Made by a program: the position numbers and the translations under genes
In this document: positions 1 through 8,461 of the stretch, piece by piece
How the letters are laid out: every line of letters begins with the position of its first letter
How positions within the stretch are numbered: the first letter of the stretch is position 1
Notes under the pieces: model-generated
Database searches by the model: none
What the model was told of the DNA's origin: nothing
The model's input: the letters and a program-made list of their open reading frames with translations, nothing else
Origin: Brevibacterium sp. 'Marine'
Lineage (GTDB): Bacteria > Actinomycetota > Actinomycetes > Actinomycetales > Brevibacteriaceae
NCBI RefSeq assembly: GCF_012844365.1
Contig: NZ_CP051626.1
Span: forward strand, 1,798,001-1,862,000
DNA length: 64,000 bases
Direction of reading: 5' to 3'

Positions 1-44
1 ATCGTCGCCGCGATCGCAGTCAACTTGAGCGCCTTGGTATCCAC
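1..44 (-). CDS. possible 5' end of a gene running off the left edge
   Basis: On the minus strand a GTG at 44-42 opens a frame that stays open to the edge and reads VDTKALKLTAIAAT, basic then hydrophobic, as in the start of a secreted or membrane protein. A purine-rich stretch lies directly upstream but too close to be an ideal ribosome binding site; a TTG at 23-21 in the same frame is an alternative start. Too little is present to name a family. The gene would be divergent from the Nudix gene at 174. Confidence 0.2.
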   Translation of the reverse strand, partial: MDTKALKLTAIAAT

Positions 45-173
45 CTTCCCCAATCTACCGCCTGGGTTCGGCTGAGACACGGGACTCGCCGTCGAGCGTG
101 TCTGTCGAGGCGACATTCGCCGACCTGTCGGGTACCTGCGCTCGCGGGCGCTGAGTCAGGACGCTGGGATATC

Positions 174-1160
174 GTGGAGGATATGAAGCCATTGCCTCCG
201 GTGCAGCCGATCAGCCTCGCCCGTCACGGAATCGATCGCGACCATCTGACTCGGGGCCAGGACGGCGATCTCAGTGATATCTGGGCCTCGGGAGCCCGAG
301 CCGTCTTCGAACACCGCGGGACCCTGCTCGTCGCCGGCGGGGGACTCTTCCTGACGGATCGGGAACTGGTGCCGGAGGGACAGACGGAGGTCTACCTCGG
401 CCGTGATCCACGCGGCACTCGGTATATCGGAGTGTCCTTGGACGATGACGGTCGCAGCCATATCGACGCCCGACTGGAGGCCTCGCGCGCCCGGGACGCC
501 ACCGATCAGCTGACCGCACCGGGAGAGGGCATCGACAGTTCCGAACCCATCTGGCTGCCCCTGCGCCACCTGGCCGAAACCCTCGACGATGTGCAGGTGT
601 CCCTGGCCTGCGAGATCGTGGGTCTCGGAAACTGGCATCGCGCACACCGGTTCTCTCCACGCACCGGCACTCCGACGAGCCCAGTCATGGGCGGATGGGT
701 CCGCCGGGACCTGGAGACCGGAAGCGAACACTTCCCCCGCACCGATCCAGCCGTCATCGTCGTCATCGTCAACACCGATGAGGACGGCGTCGAACGCGTC
801 CTGTTGGGCAACAACGCCGCCTGGGAATCCGACCGGTACTCGCTCTTGGCCGGATTCGTCGAACCCGGTGAGACCCTCGAACACGCCGTGGTCAGGGAGA
901 TCTGGGAAGAGGCCCATCTCGAGGTCACCGATCCCCGGTATCTGGGTTCCCAGCCGTGGCCGTTTCCGTGTTCGCTCATGCTCGGGTTCTCGGCAGCGGC
1001 TCCCCGCCGGGACTTCGCCGCAGACCAGGCGGAGATCGCCTCCCTGCGCTGGTTCACTCGAGCGGAGCTGCACAGTGCCATCGCGGACGGTCAAGTGCGC
1101 GCTCCGTCGACGATCTCCATCGCCGGGCAGCTCCTGTACAGCTGGTTGGACAACGAATGA
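174..1160 (+). CDS. nudC: NudC-like NAD(+)/NADH diphosphatase (Nudix)
   Basis: Probable NAD(H) pyrophosphatase, or RNA NAD-cap hydrolase, of 328 residues. The Nudix box spans about residues 227-249 (GFVEPGETLEHAVVREIWEE) and is followed by the NudC signature SQPWPFPCSLMLGF at 259-272, which separates NudC from other Nudix enzymes. The central zinc ribbon is degenerate: around 160-190 (RFSPRTGTPT to EHFPRTDP) the positions normally Cys are Ser161, Thr164 and Asp179, so zinc is probably not bound. The box ends EEAHL rather than EExGL. The start is GTG 174; ATG 183 lies too close to the GGAGG at 176-180. The last codons overlap the uvrD2 start (ATGA), so the two are translationally coupled. Confidence 0.85.
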   Translation: MEDMKPLPPVQPISLARHGIDRDHLTRGQDGDLSDIWASGARAVFEHRGTLLVAGGGLFLTDRELVPEGQTEVYLGRDPRGTRYIGVSLDDDGRSHIDARLEASRARDATDQLTAPGEGIDSSEPIWLPLRHLAETLDDVQVSLACEIVGLGNWHRAHRFSPRTGTPTSPVMGGWVRRDLETGSEHFPRTDPAVIVVIVNTDEDGVERVLLGNNAAWESDRYSLLAGFVEPGETLEHAVVREIWEEAHLEVTDPRYLGSQPWPFPCSLMLGFSAAAPRRDFAADQAEIASLRWFTRAELHSAIADGQVRAPSTISIAGQLLYSWLDNE

Positions 1161-3196
1161 ACGCCTCGGCCACGGCCCTGCTCGAGGCCCTGGATTCCGA
1201 ACAGCGCGCAGTCGCGACCCACTTCGACTCACCGGTGATCGTCCTCGCCGGTGCCGGCACAGGCAAGACCCGCGCGATGACTCACCGGATCGCCTATGGA
1301 ATCGCGTCCGAGGTGTTTCCGGCCAACCACGTCCTGGCTCTGACCTTCACCGCGAAGGCGGCGGGGGAGATGCGCTCACGACTGCGCGGCCTCGGCGTCC
1401 CCGCGGTTCAGGCCCGCACGTTCCACTCCGCGGCACTGCGCCAGCTGCGCTTCTTCTGGGACCGGTTCGCCGAAGGAGACTTTCCGCGGATCATCGAGAA
1501 CAAGGCGGGCATCATCGGCTCGGTCATGCAGAGTCTCGGCATGGAGACCAGTCGGGAACTGACCAGAGACGTCGCCTCGGAGATCGAATACGCAGCTTCT
1601 TCCCTGTTGGGCGTCGACGACTATGCGACGAAGGCGGCGGCCCGCGAACTCCCTGGTCAGCTGGGCGTCGAGGACATGGTGCGGATCTTCGAGGCCTACG
1701 GAGAGGCGAAGACCCGAGGACGGCTGCTCGACTTCGACGACGTGCTCCTCGTACTCTCGGGTGTCCTGGCAGAGCACCCGGCGATCGCAGCCGAGATCCG
1801 CGACCAGTACAGGCACTTCGTCGTCGATGAGTTCCAGGACGTCTCGCCGCTTCAATTCGATGTGCTCTCCCGATGGTTGGGGCCCCGCGACAATCTCTGT
1901 GTCGTCGGCGACCCCGCCCAGACCATCTATACTTTCGCGGGAGCCGACGCGAGCCTGCTCGGAACACTGAGCACGGCGATGCCCGACGCCAGAACTATTC
2001 GTCTGGTGCGCAACTACCGCTCGTCCCAGGCCATCGTGTCCACGGCGAACAATCTGCTGCGGCACACCTCCCGGACCGCACTGACGCTGCGGACCGACAA
2101 CCCGATGGGCCGGCAGCCGCGCATGGTGGAGTATCCCACCGACGAAGCCGAGGCCGCCGGTGTCGTGCGATCGATCTCTGCAGAGATCGAAGCCGGACGT
2201 CGTCCTCGCAACATTGCGGTCCTCTTCCGTACGAACGGTCAGAGTCCCGCCTATGAGCAGGCGCTGGCCGCGGCCGGAATTCCCTATGTGCTGCGTGGCG
2301 GAGAACGCTTCTTCGCACGCAAAGAGGTCAAAGAAGCCGTGCTCATGCTCAAAGCCGCACGTGCGACCTCAAGTGGGCAGCGTCTGCCCGAGGCCGTGAT
2401 GGAGGTTCTCGGTTCGCTCGGGTTCACTCGGGAGCCGCCCGCGGCCGGAGCCGGCAGACAGCGCTGGGAGTCGCTCAAAGCCCTCGTCGACCTCGCCGAG
2501 GAACACCAGCGCGGGCAGGAGCTCCCCGTGCCCATGGAGGTCTTCCTCAGTGACCTGTCGGACCGTGCCGAGCACCAATTCGCTCCGGACATCGAAGGGG
2601 TCACTCTGGCGTCCTTCCACGCTGCGAAGGGCCTCGAGTGGGACAGCGTGCACCTGGTCGGCCTCAGCGAGGGTCTGCTGCCGATCAGCTACGCCCAGAC
2701 ACCGAAAGCCATCGCCGAAGAACGGCGCCTGTTCTATGTGGCACTGACTCGCGCCGGCACAGACCTGCGGATGAGTTGGTCACTGGCCAGATTCGATTCC
2801 AAACAGAAACCGCGGAGGTCCTCCCGGTTCCTCGGCGAACTCGGTCAGACCGGACCGTCGCTGGGAGACGGCCGCGCGGCGTCGAGCTCGGCGGCGCTCA
2901 ACCGCTGTCGCGGATGCAACAGGGCGTTGGTCTCGCAGATCGATCGTGCCGTCGGACGGTGCTCCGACTGTCCCGCTGACATCGACCTCGAGCTGCTGGA
3001 CCGTCTGCGCCGGTGGAGGGTGCGCATCGGGATGGAGCAGGGACTGCCGCCGTACCTCGTGCTCACGGACACCTCGCTGTCTGTTATCGCGGAGGTCCGT
3101 CCCCGAAATCTCGACGAACTTGCTCGAGTCCCCGGCATCGGCGCCACCAAGCTCGAACTCTACGGAACCACCCTACTGAGCCTGCTCGGCGACTGA
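1157..3196 (+). CDS. uvrD2: ATP-dependent DNA helicase UvrD2
   Basis: Superfamily 1A 3'-5' DNA helicase of 679 residues. Walker A GAGTGKT lies at about 32-38, the DEFQD Walker B/motif II follows in the first RecA domain, and the later motif SFHAAKGLEWDSVHLVG is typical of the UvrD/Rep/PcrA group. After the motor comes a tetracysteine module (Cys584, Cys587, Cys602, Cys605) and a C-terminal HRDC domain (about 612-679, ending VPGIGATKLELYGTTLLSLL). This architecture is the actinobacterial UvrD2, essential in Mycobacterium tuberculosis. The ATG at 1157 overlaps the nudC stop and yields the expected N-terminus; the open frame extends further upstream but only inside nudC. The 3' end overlaps the convergent gene by 24 bp. 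Confidence 0.95.
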   Translation: MNASATALLEALDSEQRAVATHFDSPVIVLAGAGTGKTRAMTHRIAYGIASEVFPANHVLALTFTAKAAGEMRSRLRGLGVPAVQARTFHSAALRQLRFFWDRFAEGDFPRIIENKAGIIGSVMQSLGMETSRELTRDVASEIEYAASSLLGVDDYATKAAARELPGQLGVEDMVRIFEAYGEAKTRGRLLDFDDVLLVLSGVLAEHPAIAAEIRDQYRHFVVDEFQDVSPLQFDVLSRWLGPRDNLCVVGDPAQTIYTFAGADASLLGTLSTAMPDARTIRLVRNYRSSQAIVSTANNLLRHTSRTALTLRTDNPMGRQPRMVEYPTDEAEAAGVVRSISAEIEAGRRPRNIAVLFRTNGQSPAYEQALAAAGIPYVLRGGERFFARKEVKEAVLMLKAARATSSGQRLPEAVMEVLGSLGFTREPPAAGAGRQRWESLKALVDLAEEHQRGQELPVPMEVFLSDLSDRAEHQFAPDIEGVTLASFHAAKGLEWDSVHLVGLSEGLLPISYAQTPKAIAEERRLFYVALTRAGTDLRMSWSLARFDSKQKPRRSSRFLGELGQTGPSLGDGRAASSSAALNRCRGCNRALVSQIDRAVGRCSDCPADIDLELLDRLRRWRVRIGMEQGLPPYLVLTDTSLSVIAEVRPRNLDELARVPGIGATKLELYGTTLLSLLGD

Positions 3197-4075
3197 CCCG
3201 AAGTCGGGGACCGGTGTGCGGCACTGGCAGCGATCGTGGAAGCTCAGTCCGGTGTCTGTGACCTCTCCCATGTCCAAGGTGACCACCCGACGGATCGGTG
3301 CCGATTCGGGTCGCAGCAGAGCGTGACGAAGCATCTGGACGACATGAGCCGCGCCGAGGATCCGGGCTGCGGGATCGCTCAGGCTCTCCCGATCGGGCAG
3401 GGCGCGCAGACGCGGATGCTGAGCGAGCCAACCGGCATCGCGGTCCTTCCTGTGCAGGCAGGAGCAGACCGAGCACGGCGTCGACCCGGGACGGATGAGT
3501 CCCGTGATCTCCACAGACTGCTCGCCGAGGACGACCTGGCAGTGATCGACCTCGCGATCACTGAGCCACATAGCGGAATTGAGATCGGGAACCAGATGCG
3601 AACTCGTGACCACCAGCGGAGCTGTCATGAGGTCGAGTTCTTCGACACGGTGGGCCGTGGCGACGGCGAATCCGAGTGCGGCCAGCTGACCGTCGACATG
3701 GGAACGCAGTGGACCGGTGACCAGCACCGGCCGGGATCCGAGGACCTGTGAGACGCGATCCGGCGACAGATCGAATGTACGCGCAGCGGCGAACACCGGT
3801 GATCCCTTCGGCACCGAACCCGTGTCCGCATCGTCGGGGACGAGCACCTTCGCCTCACCGAGCAGCGTGATGAGAGAGCTTGCCCGACTGAGGTCGACCC
3901 CGAGCTCTTGAGCGCGCGCATAGAACTGAGCCGAGCCGATGCCGAGGCGGAGATCTTCGATGAGACCGGCGTCGCCAGGCAGCAGACCATCGATGAGCAC
4001 AGGATCCTCGGCACCGAACTGGATGCATGAGGACGACCGCCATGTGATGGGAACACTCGGAAAGATCCTGAACAT
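3173..4075 (-). CDS. orphan TOMM-type leader-binding / E1-like zinc protein
   Basis: A 300-residue protein resembling the cyclodehydratase partner proteins of thiazole/oxazole-modified peptide (TOMM) clusters. The N-terminal 80 residues (FGAEDPVLIDGLLPGD and following) look like the small winged-helix leader-recognition fold. The characteristic TPCSVCSCLHRKDRDAGW lies at 199-216, and Cys283/Cys285 near the C-terminus complete a CxxC...CxC zinc site. I do not see a clear glycine-rich ATP site, so catalysis of adenylation is doubtful. ATG 4075 is chosen because GAAAGG lies about 7 bases upstream and the longer upstream frame has no family-like sequence. No YcaO partner or precursor peptide is visible here. 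From memory, a related protein sits near uvrD2 in mycobacteria (Rv3196 region). Confidence 0.7.
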   Translation of the reverse strand: MFRIFPSVPITWRSSSCIQFGAEDPVLIDGLLPGDAGLIEDLRLGIGSAQFYARAQELGVDLSRASSLITLLGEAKVLVPDDADTGSVPKGSPVFAAARTFDLSPDRVSQVLGSRPVLVTGPLRSHVDGQLAALGFAVATAHRVEELDLMTAPLVVTSSHLVPDLNSAMWLSDREVDHCQVVLGEQSVEITGLIRPGSTPCSVCSCLHRKDRDAGWLAQHPRLRALPDRESLSDPAARILGAAHVVQMLRHALLRPESAPIRRVVTLDMGEVTDTGLSFHDRCQCRTPVPDFGSVAEQAQ

Positions 4076-4154
4076 CTCGGCCCTTTCGCCTCGGCATCGT
4101 GGAGACTTCCACGGTAGTGAACGCGAGACGGAATAGCCACGGCAGGGCACGAGT

Positions 4155-4438
4155 TGTGGATAACCTTGTGGAAAAACGGCTGAGGACAGGCCGGGAAACG
4201 TGTCCCGACATGCCCTCAGCCGCATAGTGCCCCAGGCGCTCGCGAGGACTCGTGCGGCTTCCCCTTCCGCACGCATCCTCGGGTTTTCCGGGGTCAAGCA
4301 TAGAATTTATTCCGCAAACGCCGCCGCGTCAATGCATCGTCATGCACAGATACGTCAACAGCTTGTGGATAAGCTGTGGGAATCGCCGCGCGGTCTGTGG
4401 AGGAAAGGCGCCTTGAATGCCGGCATAGCTGTTGATAA
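4155..4438. repeat. cluster of DnaA-box-like repeats in a gene-free stretch
   Basis: The 557 bases between the E1-like gene and the metallopeptidase (4076-4632) hold no convincing gene. They contain TGTGGATAA at 4155-4163 and again at 4364-4372 (reverse complement of the DnaA box TTATCCACA), plus near matches TGTGGAAAA (4167-4175), TGTGGGAAT (4375-4383) and TGTTGATAA (4430-4438), all in the same orientation. Local composition is slightly more AT-rich than the flanks around 4290-4380. This could be a DnaA-binding or titration site; it is unlikely to be oriC, which lies between dnaA and dnaN. Confidence 0.45.
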
Positions 4439-4596
4439 CCAGGCGCCGGGGTCGGATCAGCTCCTGTTCTGCGGGGCAGGCGATCGCCGAGGCGCCTGTG
4501 GACGGGGGATTCGACCCCGAGATTTCGACAGACTCAGGAAACTCACAAACTCGAGGGTCGGAAGCTCGTCCGTGTTGAGAGCCATTCCAGCGACGC

Positions 4597-4626
4597 TGTC
4601 ACCGTGTCAGTGACGTTTCCTATGAT
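4597..4626 (+). promoter_or_regulatory. promoter for a probable leaderless transcript
   Basis: TATGAT at 4621-4626 is a good -10 hexamer, with TGTCAC at 4597-4602 as a weak -35 18 bases upstream. Six bases separate the -10 from the GTG start codon at 4633 and there is no ribosome binding site, the arrangement of leaderless actinobacterial mRNAs. Confidence 0.5.
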
Positions 4627-4632
4627 GGTCCA

Positions 4633-5184
4633 GTGAGCAGAGCACAGCGGTGGAGCGAAGAAGAGGTGTTGCGAGCGATCGCGCGCGGCGAGATCGAAGT
4701 GCGCCGATCGCCGAGGCGGAAGAAGACCGTCGCCGTCTCAAAGGAGATCGAGACCTACGTTCTGCGCACTCCCGTGCGCTACAGCGTCGAGCACAACATC
4801 CGGTCGCTGACGGACCTGTTCAATCGCCTCTCCGCTCGCGACCATTCGTCGGATGCCGACCTCGTCGATCTGGCTGATGAGATGAATCGACGCTATTTCG
4901 GCGGCCGACTGCGGCCGGCGTCGATCCGCTGGGTGAGAAATCAGAATGTCAGCAGATGGGCGTCGACGACGACCTCGACGGGTGACATCCGCGTCTCGCA
5001 TCGACTGCAGGCGGTGCCGCGCTGGGTGTTGGAGACCGTGGTGGTCCATGAGCTCGTCCACCTGCAGATCGGCCCGCATTCGAAGGAATTCCACGAGCTG
5101 GCAGATCGGCATCCGCGGCAGTCGGAGGCGAAACTCTACCTCGAGGGCTTCAGCGACGGGGAGCGATTCAGCCGCGGGAGATGA
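4633..5184 (+). CDS. YgjP/SprT-like zinc metallopeptidase
   Basis: A 183-residue probable zinc metallopeptidase of the M48-type YgjP / WSS1-SprT-like group. It has HELVH at 139-143 followed by PHSKEFHEL at 148-156, where the His spaced after the helix is the usual third zinc ligand. The segment before it (LADEMNRRYFGGRL and the IRW strand) matches the SprT-like core. A basic stretch RRSPRRKKT at 24-32 could bind nucleic acid. The GTG at 4633 probably begins a leaderless message. Its 3' end overlaps the convergent Nudix gene by 17 bp. The substrate is unknown; SprT relatives cut DNA-protein crosslinks, which would fit the nearby helicase, but that is inference. Confidence 0.75.
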   Translation: MSRAQRWSEEEVLRAIARGEIEVRRSPRRKKTVAVSKEIETYVLRTPVRYSVEHNIRSLTDLFNRLSARDHSSDADLVDLADEMNRRYFGGRLRPASIRWVRNQNVSRWASTTTSTGDIRVSHRLQAVPRWVLETVVVHELVHLQIGPHSKEFHELADRHPRQSEAKLYLEGFSDGERFSRGR

Positions 5185-5722
5185 GCGCTGCCGCGGCGGA
5201 GCGGAAGAGGCCGGGCAGTCGTTTCGGCAGATCGGGCATGAGGTTCTCGGGCAGGCGGCCCAACGGGAACCATGCAACGTCGAAGGACTCGTCCGAGACA
5301 TGTGGCGAATCGTCTGTCGACGCCTGGGCCGCATAGACGACGTCGAAATGTCGGGTACAGGCCCCGAATGCGGCCGACAGGTCGTGCACATGCAGATCGA
5401 TCGGTGCGGCCGTGACTCGATCGAGCGGGTACAGACCGCTCTCCTCTTCCGCTTCCCTGCGCGCAGCACCACGGAGTGAGGCATCGTCGGACTCGAGATG
5501 GCCGCCGAACTGCCCCCACAGCCCGGCCTTCCGGTGGTGGTTGAGCAGGACTGCCTCGGCAGTCGGGTCGACGACCAGGCAGCTGGCTGTGACGTGGTGC
5601 TCACCGCCGGAACGGCGCAGGGACGCGGAGCCCTGCAGGTCGAAGAGCTCCGTGAAGGCCGCGGAGAACGAATTCCGAGGCCCACTATCGACTTCCTGCC
5701 GGGCGGTGTCGAGGTCGATCAT
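5168..5722 (-). CDS. Nudix hydrolase
   Basis: A 184-residue Nudix hydrolase. The box runs GGHLESDDASLRGAARREAE then EESGL, with one residue more between the Gly and the REAEEE core than the classical motif. That spacing is common in the GGHxExxD subfamily acting on nucleotide or organic pyrophosphates; the substrate cannot be read from sequence. The ATG at 5722-5720 abuts the stop codon of the upstream DUF2342 gene (TGAATG), so translation is probably coupled and the two share a transcript. Confidence 0.85.
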   Translation of the reverse strand: MIDLDTARQEVDSGPRNSFSAAFTELFDLQGSASLRRSGGEHHVTASCLVVDPTAEAVLLNHHRKAGLWGQFGGHLESDDASLRGAARREAEEESGLYPLDRVTAAPIDLHVHDLSAAFGACTRHFDVVYAAQASTDDSPHVSDESFDVAWFPLGRLPENLMPDLPKRLPGLFRSAAAALISRG

Positions 5723-7150
5723 TCAGCGACCGTCGGGATCGTCGGAACCATCATCGTCGGTCGACTCGGAAGCATCGGAATCCGAATCCTCCGACCCCTC
5801 GGCCGCCTGTGCGTCATTGCCGCCGGTTCCCTCGAGTCCCTCGGCAAGGATGCGGGACAGGGCCTCATCGATGCTCGATTCGTTGGTCCATTCGGCATGG
5901 CGACGTTCGGAATATCCCAGTGGGTCGTCCAGATCCTGCGTGGTCGGCAGCAGATCCGGATGAGAGAACACGCGATCGCGGGCTTCGGCGCCGCCCTGCG
6001 TCTCGAGGTACGCGAAGAGCGCGGCAGCATCGCGGAGGCGACGGGGGTTGAACTCGAGGCCCACAAGGGTTGAGAAAGTCTTCTCGGCCGGCCCCGCGGT
6101 CGCCCGGCGACGGCGCAGAGCCTCGCGGATCTGGTCGCGACCGGGCAGATGCTTGCAGGCCTCATAGACGACGACATCGACCCACCCGGCAATGACGGCG
6201 AGGAGATTCTCCAATGACGTCAGGGCCTTCTTCTGGTCATCGGTCGTCGGCGGGTTGAACAGTCCCTGGCGGATGTTGTCGCTGAGGTCGGAGATGTTCG
6301 ACGGGTCGATGTTCGACGCCATGTCCTCGATCTGCGAAGTGTCGACCTTCAGACCCTGGGCATAACGGGTCAGGGCAGTCTCGACCTGGGCACTCAGCCA
6401 CGGGGCGCGCTCGAACAGCGCGAGGTGGGCGAGCTCCTGAGCCGCAAGGTAGATGCGGACCTCGGAAGCATCGACGTCGATCTCGGACGCGAACGACTCG
6501 ACGTTCTTCTCGATGACCACAGCGGTGTCGTGGGGGAGCAGCGGCAGTCCCACCTCGGTGCCGGTCAGCACGCTTTCGGACAGCGCTCCGACGGCCTGAC
6601 CGATCTGCATGGCGAACATCGAATCGCTCATCGATCCGAACATCGACGAAGCACCCGCAAGGATGCCCTTCATCTCGGCCGGAACCTGGGACTCGAGCGT
6701 ATCGGTCAGGGCCGAGGACATGTTCTCCTTGATGGGCAGCACGAACTTCTGCCAGCCGGGCATCGTCTCCTTGACCCAATCGGTGCGGCGCAGGGGACGG
6801 GCTGAACGATTGGCGACGGAGAAGTCGGTCGCCTCGGCGAGCCAGAGTTCAGCCAGACGGAACGCATCGGTCGTCGCCCGCTCGGCTTCTTCGGATATCG
6901 AGGGATCGGGGGTCGGCACGGCCTTCTCGGCGATCGAGACGGCCTGGGCCTGCGGATCGGCGCCCTGGCCGAAGAGCCCCTGCATCTGGCTCATGATCGT
7001 GGACATCATCGCCGGATCGATCGAGAAGCCCTGCGGCATGCCCGAGCTGTTCTTGTCGTCTCCCTGACCGGATCCGGGACCATTGGCGCCGAAGAGCATT
7101 CCGAAGATCTGCTCGAACGGATTCTGCTCGTTGTTGTTGTCATCGGTCAT
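5723..7150 (-). CDS. DUF2342 zincin-like protein
   Basis: A 475-residue protein of the actinobacterial DUF2342 'zinc-dependent metalloprotease' family, formerly listed as coenzyme F420 biosynthesis-associated. The N-terminus is Asn/Gly/Met-rich (FGMLFGANG, MSQMQGLFGQG). The zincin helix reads QELAH at 238-242, so the first His of HExxH is Gln; loss of this His is, as I recall, common in the family, and peptidase activity should not be assumed. The C-terminal 60 residues are acidic and low-complexity. It is divergent from the PDZ-Lon gene and upstream of the Nudix gene. The ATG at 7150 has AGGGG about 10 bases upstream. In M. tuberculosis this family also sits between the uvrD2 region and the PDZ-Lon gene. 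Confidence 0.85.
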   Translation of the reverse strand: MTDDNNNEQNPFEQIFGMLFGANGPGSGQGDDKNSSGMPQGFSIDPAMMSTIMSQMQGLFGQGADPQAQAVSIAEKAVPTPDPSISEEAERATTDAFRLAELWLAEATDFSVANRSARPLRRTDWVKETMPGWQKFVLPIKENMSSALTDTLESQVPAEMKGILAGASSMFGSMSDSMFAMQIGQAVGALSESVLTGTEVGLPLLPHDTAVVIEKNVESFASEIDVDASEVRIYLAAQELAHLALFERAPWLSAQVETALTRYAQGLKVDTSQIEDMASNIDPSNISDLSDNIRQGLFNPPTTDDQKKALTSLENLLAVIAGWVDVVVYEACKHLPGRDQIREALRRRRATAGPAEKTFSTLVGLEFNPRRLRDAAALFAYLETQGGAEARDRVFSHPDLLPTTQDLDDPLGYSERRHAEWTNESSIDEALSRILAEGLEGTGGNDAQAAEGSEDSDSDASESTDDDGSDDPDGR

Positions 7151-7321
7151 TGTTCTACAGCCCCTAAGAATCGGTTTGACATCAACGTTAACGGTTCCGA
7201 ATGTGCGAAGCTTCCCAATTCCGGGAGGTTTCGCAGGATGTTCGCACCGGGCGAAAGGAGTCTGTGAAACTCATGCTGAGGTTTCAACTAGACTGGTGGG
7301 GCGGTGCAGCGAAAGGACTAC

Positions 7322-8461
7322 ATGACAGAGAACGCCCCTCGGGCCGTGCCGGCGTCACCGGCACCGACACGCGGCACCAGACGACGACGGAACCCACGTC
7401 TGGCCACGACTTCGGGCGTCCTGACCTACGTCTTCATCGCGCTGGCCGTGCTCCTTCCGGTTCCGTATATGCTTCAGCTGCCGGGGCCGGTCTTCAACAC
7501 CCTCGGCGACTACCAGGGCGATCCGATGATCAGCGTCTCGGGAGCCAAGACCTATCCGACGGCAGGTCGCATCGACATGCTCACGGTCGCCGTCAGCGGC
7601 GGTCCCGGTCGTGACGTCTTTGCCTCTCAGGCGCTCGGCGCACTCATCAGCGACGACCAGACCGTGGTGCCCACGGAGGCGTATTACCCGCTGGACACCA
7701 CGCGTGAGGACGTGACCGAATCGAATGCGGTCGAGATGTCCTCGAGCCAAGACGTCGCTGTCGCAGCCGCGATGGAGCAGATGGGCAAGGCGTATACCGT
7801 GCATCTGTCGGTCGATGAGGTCGTCGCCGATGCTCCGGCGCAGGGCAAGCTGCGCAAGGGAGACCGACTCATGTCGGTCAACGGAAAGAAGCTGGACTCC
7901 GACCCCGAAGCTGCGCAGATCATGAGCAGGACCGTACAGGAATCTGATTCCGTCGAGCTCGGCATCGAACGCGACGGGAAGACGAAGACGATCAGTCTGA
8001 CTCCCGGAACGGTCGACGACCGCAAGGCGATCGGCATCACGATGAAGCAGGACTTCGAGTTCCCCGTCGACGTGAGATTCAATGTCGACGGAGTCGGAGG
8101 GCCCTCCGCCGGAACGATGTTCGCTCTGGCCATCATCGATGAGCTCACCCCAGGTGCGATGACCGGCGGCAAGCATGTGGCCGGCACCGGGGAGATCACC
8201 CCCGACGGCGCGGTCGGGCCGATCGGCGGTGCTCGGCAGAAGGTGTCCGCGGCCACCGCGAAGGGGGCGACGCTGTTCCTCTCACCGGCCGACAACTGTG
8301 CGGAGGTCATGGCCGCCGCAGACCAATCCAAGATCACGGTGGCGCGCATCGACACGCTCGATGACGCGCAGACCACCGTGGAGCAGTACGCCGCCGGCAA
8401 CGCTTCGGATCTGCCGAAGTGTCCCGCCGACGGTGCCGACAACAATGAGAAAGGGCAGTAG
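7322..8461 (+). CDS. YlbL-type PDZ/Lon-domain membrane protease
   Basis: A 379-residue S16-type membrane-anchored serine protease. Residues 30-52 form one membrane anchor, about 165-228 a PDZ domain (GKLRKGDRLMSVNGKKL), and the C-terminal half a Lon proteolytic domain. The Ser-Lys dyad is visible as Ser262 in GGPSAG and Lys307 in GGARQK. Homologues are YlbL of Bacillus (degradation of cell-division regulators) and Rv3194c. ATG 7322 is preferred to the in-frame GTG 7304 because GAAAGGA lies just upstream of it. The stop overlaps the UPF0182 start by one base (TAGTG), so the two are co-translated. Confidence 0.93.
   Translation: MTENAPRAVPASPAPTRGTRRRRNPRLATTSGVLTYVFIALAVLLPVPYMLQLPGPVFNTLGDYQGDPMISVSGAKTYPTAGRIDMLTVAVSGGPGRDVFASQALGALISDDQTVVPTEAYYPLDTTREDVTESNAVEMSSSQDVAVAAAMEQMGKAYTVHLSVDEVVADAPAQGKLRKGDRLMSVNGKKLDSDPEAAQIMSRTVQESDSVELGIERDGKTKTISLTPGTVDDRKAIGITMKQDFEFPVDVRFNVDGVGGPSAGTMFALAIIDELTPGAMTGGKHVAGTGEITPDGAVGPIGGARQKVSAATAKGATLFLSPADNCAEVMAAADQSKITVARIDTLDDAQTTVEQYAAGNASDLPKCPADGADNNEKGQ

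Noticed and set aside
4200..4613. A 137-codon frame in the intergenic stretch after the E1-like gene
   Set aside because: No ribosome binding site, no family resemblance, and it runs through the DnaA-box-like repeats. A WhiB7-type protein, which sits near uvrD2 in mycobacteria, was looked for and not found.
4076..4632. Chromosomal origin
   Set aside because: DnaA-box-like repeats are present, but dnaA, dnaN, rpmH and gyrB are absent nearby, and only about five sites occur.
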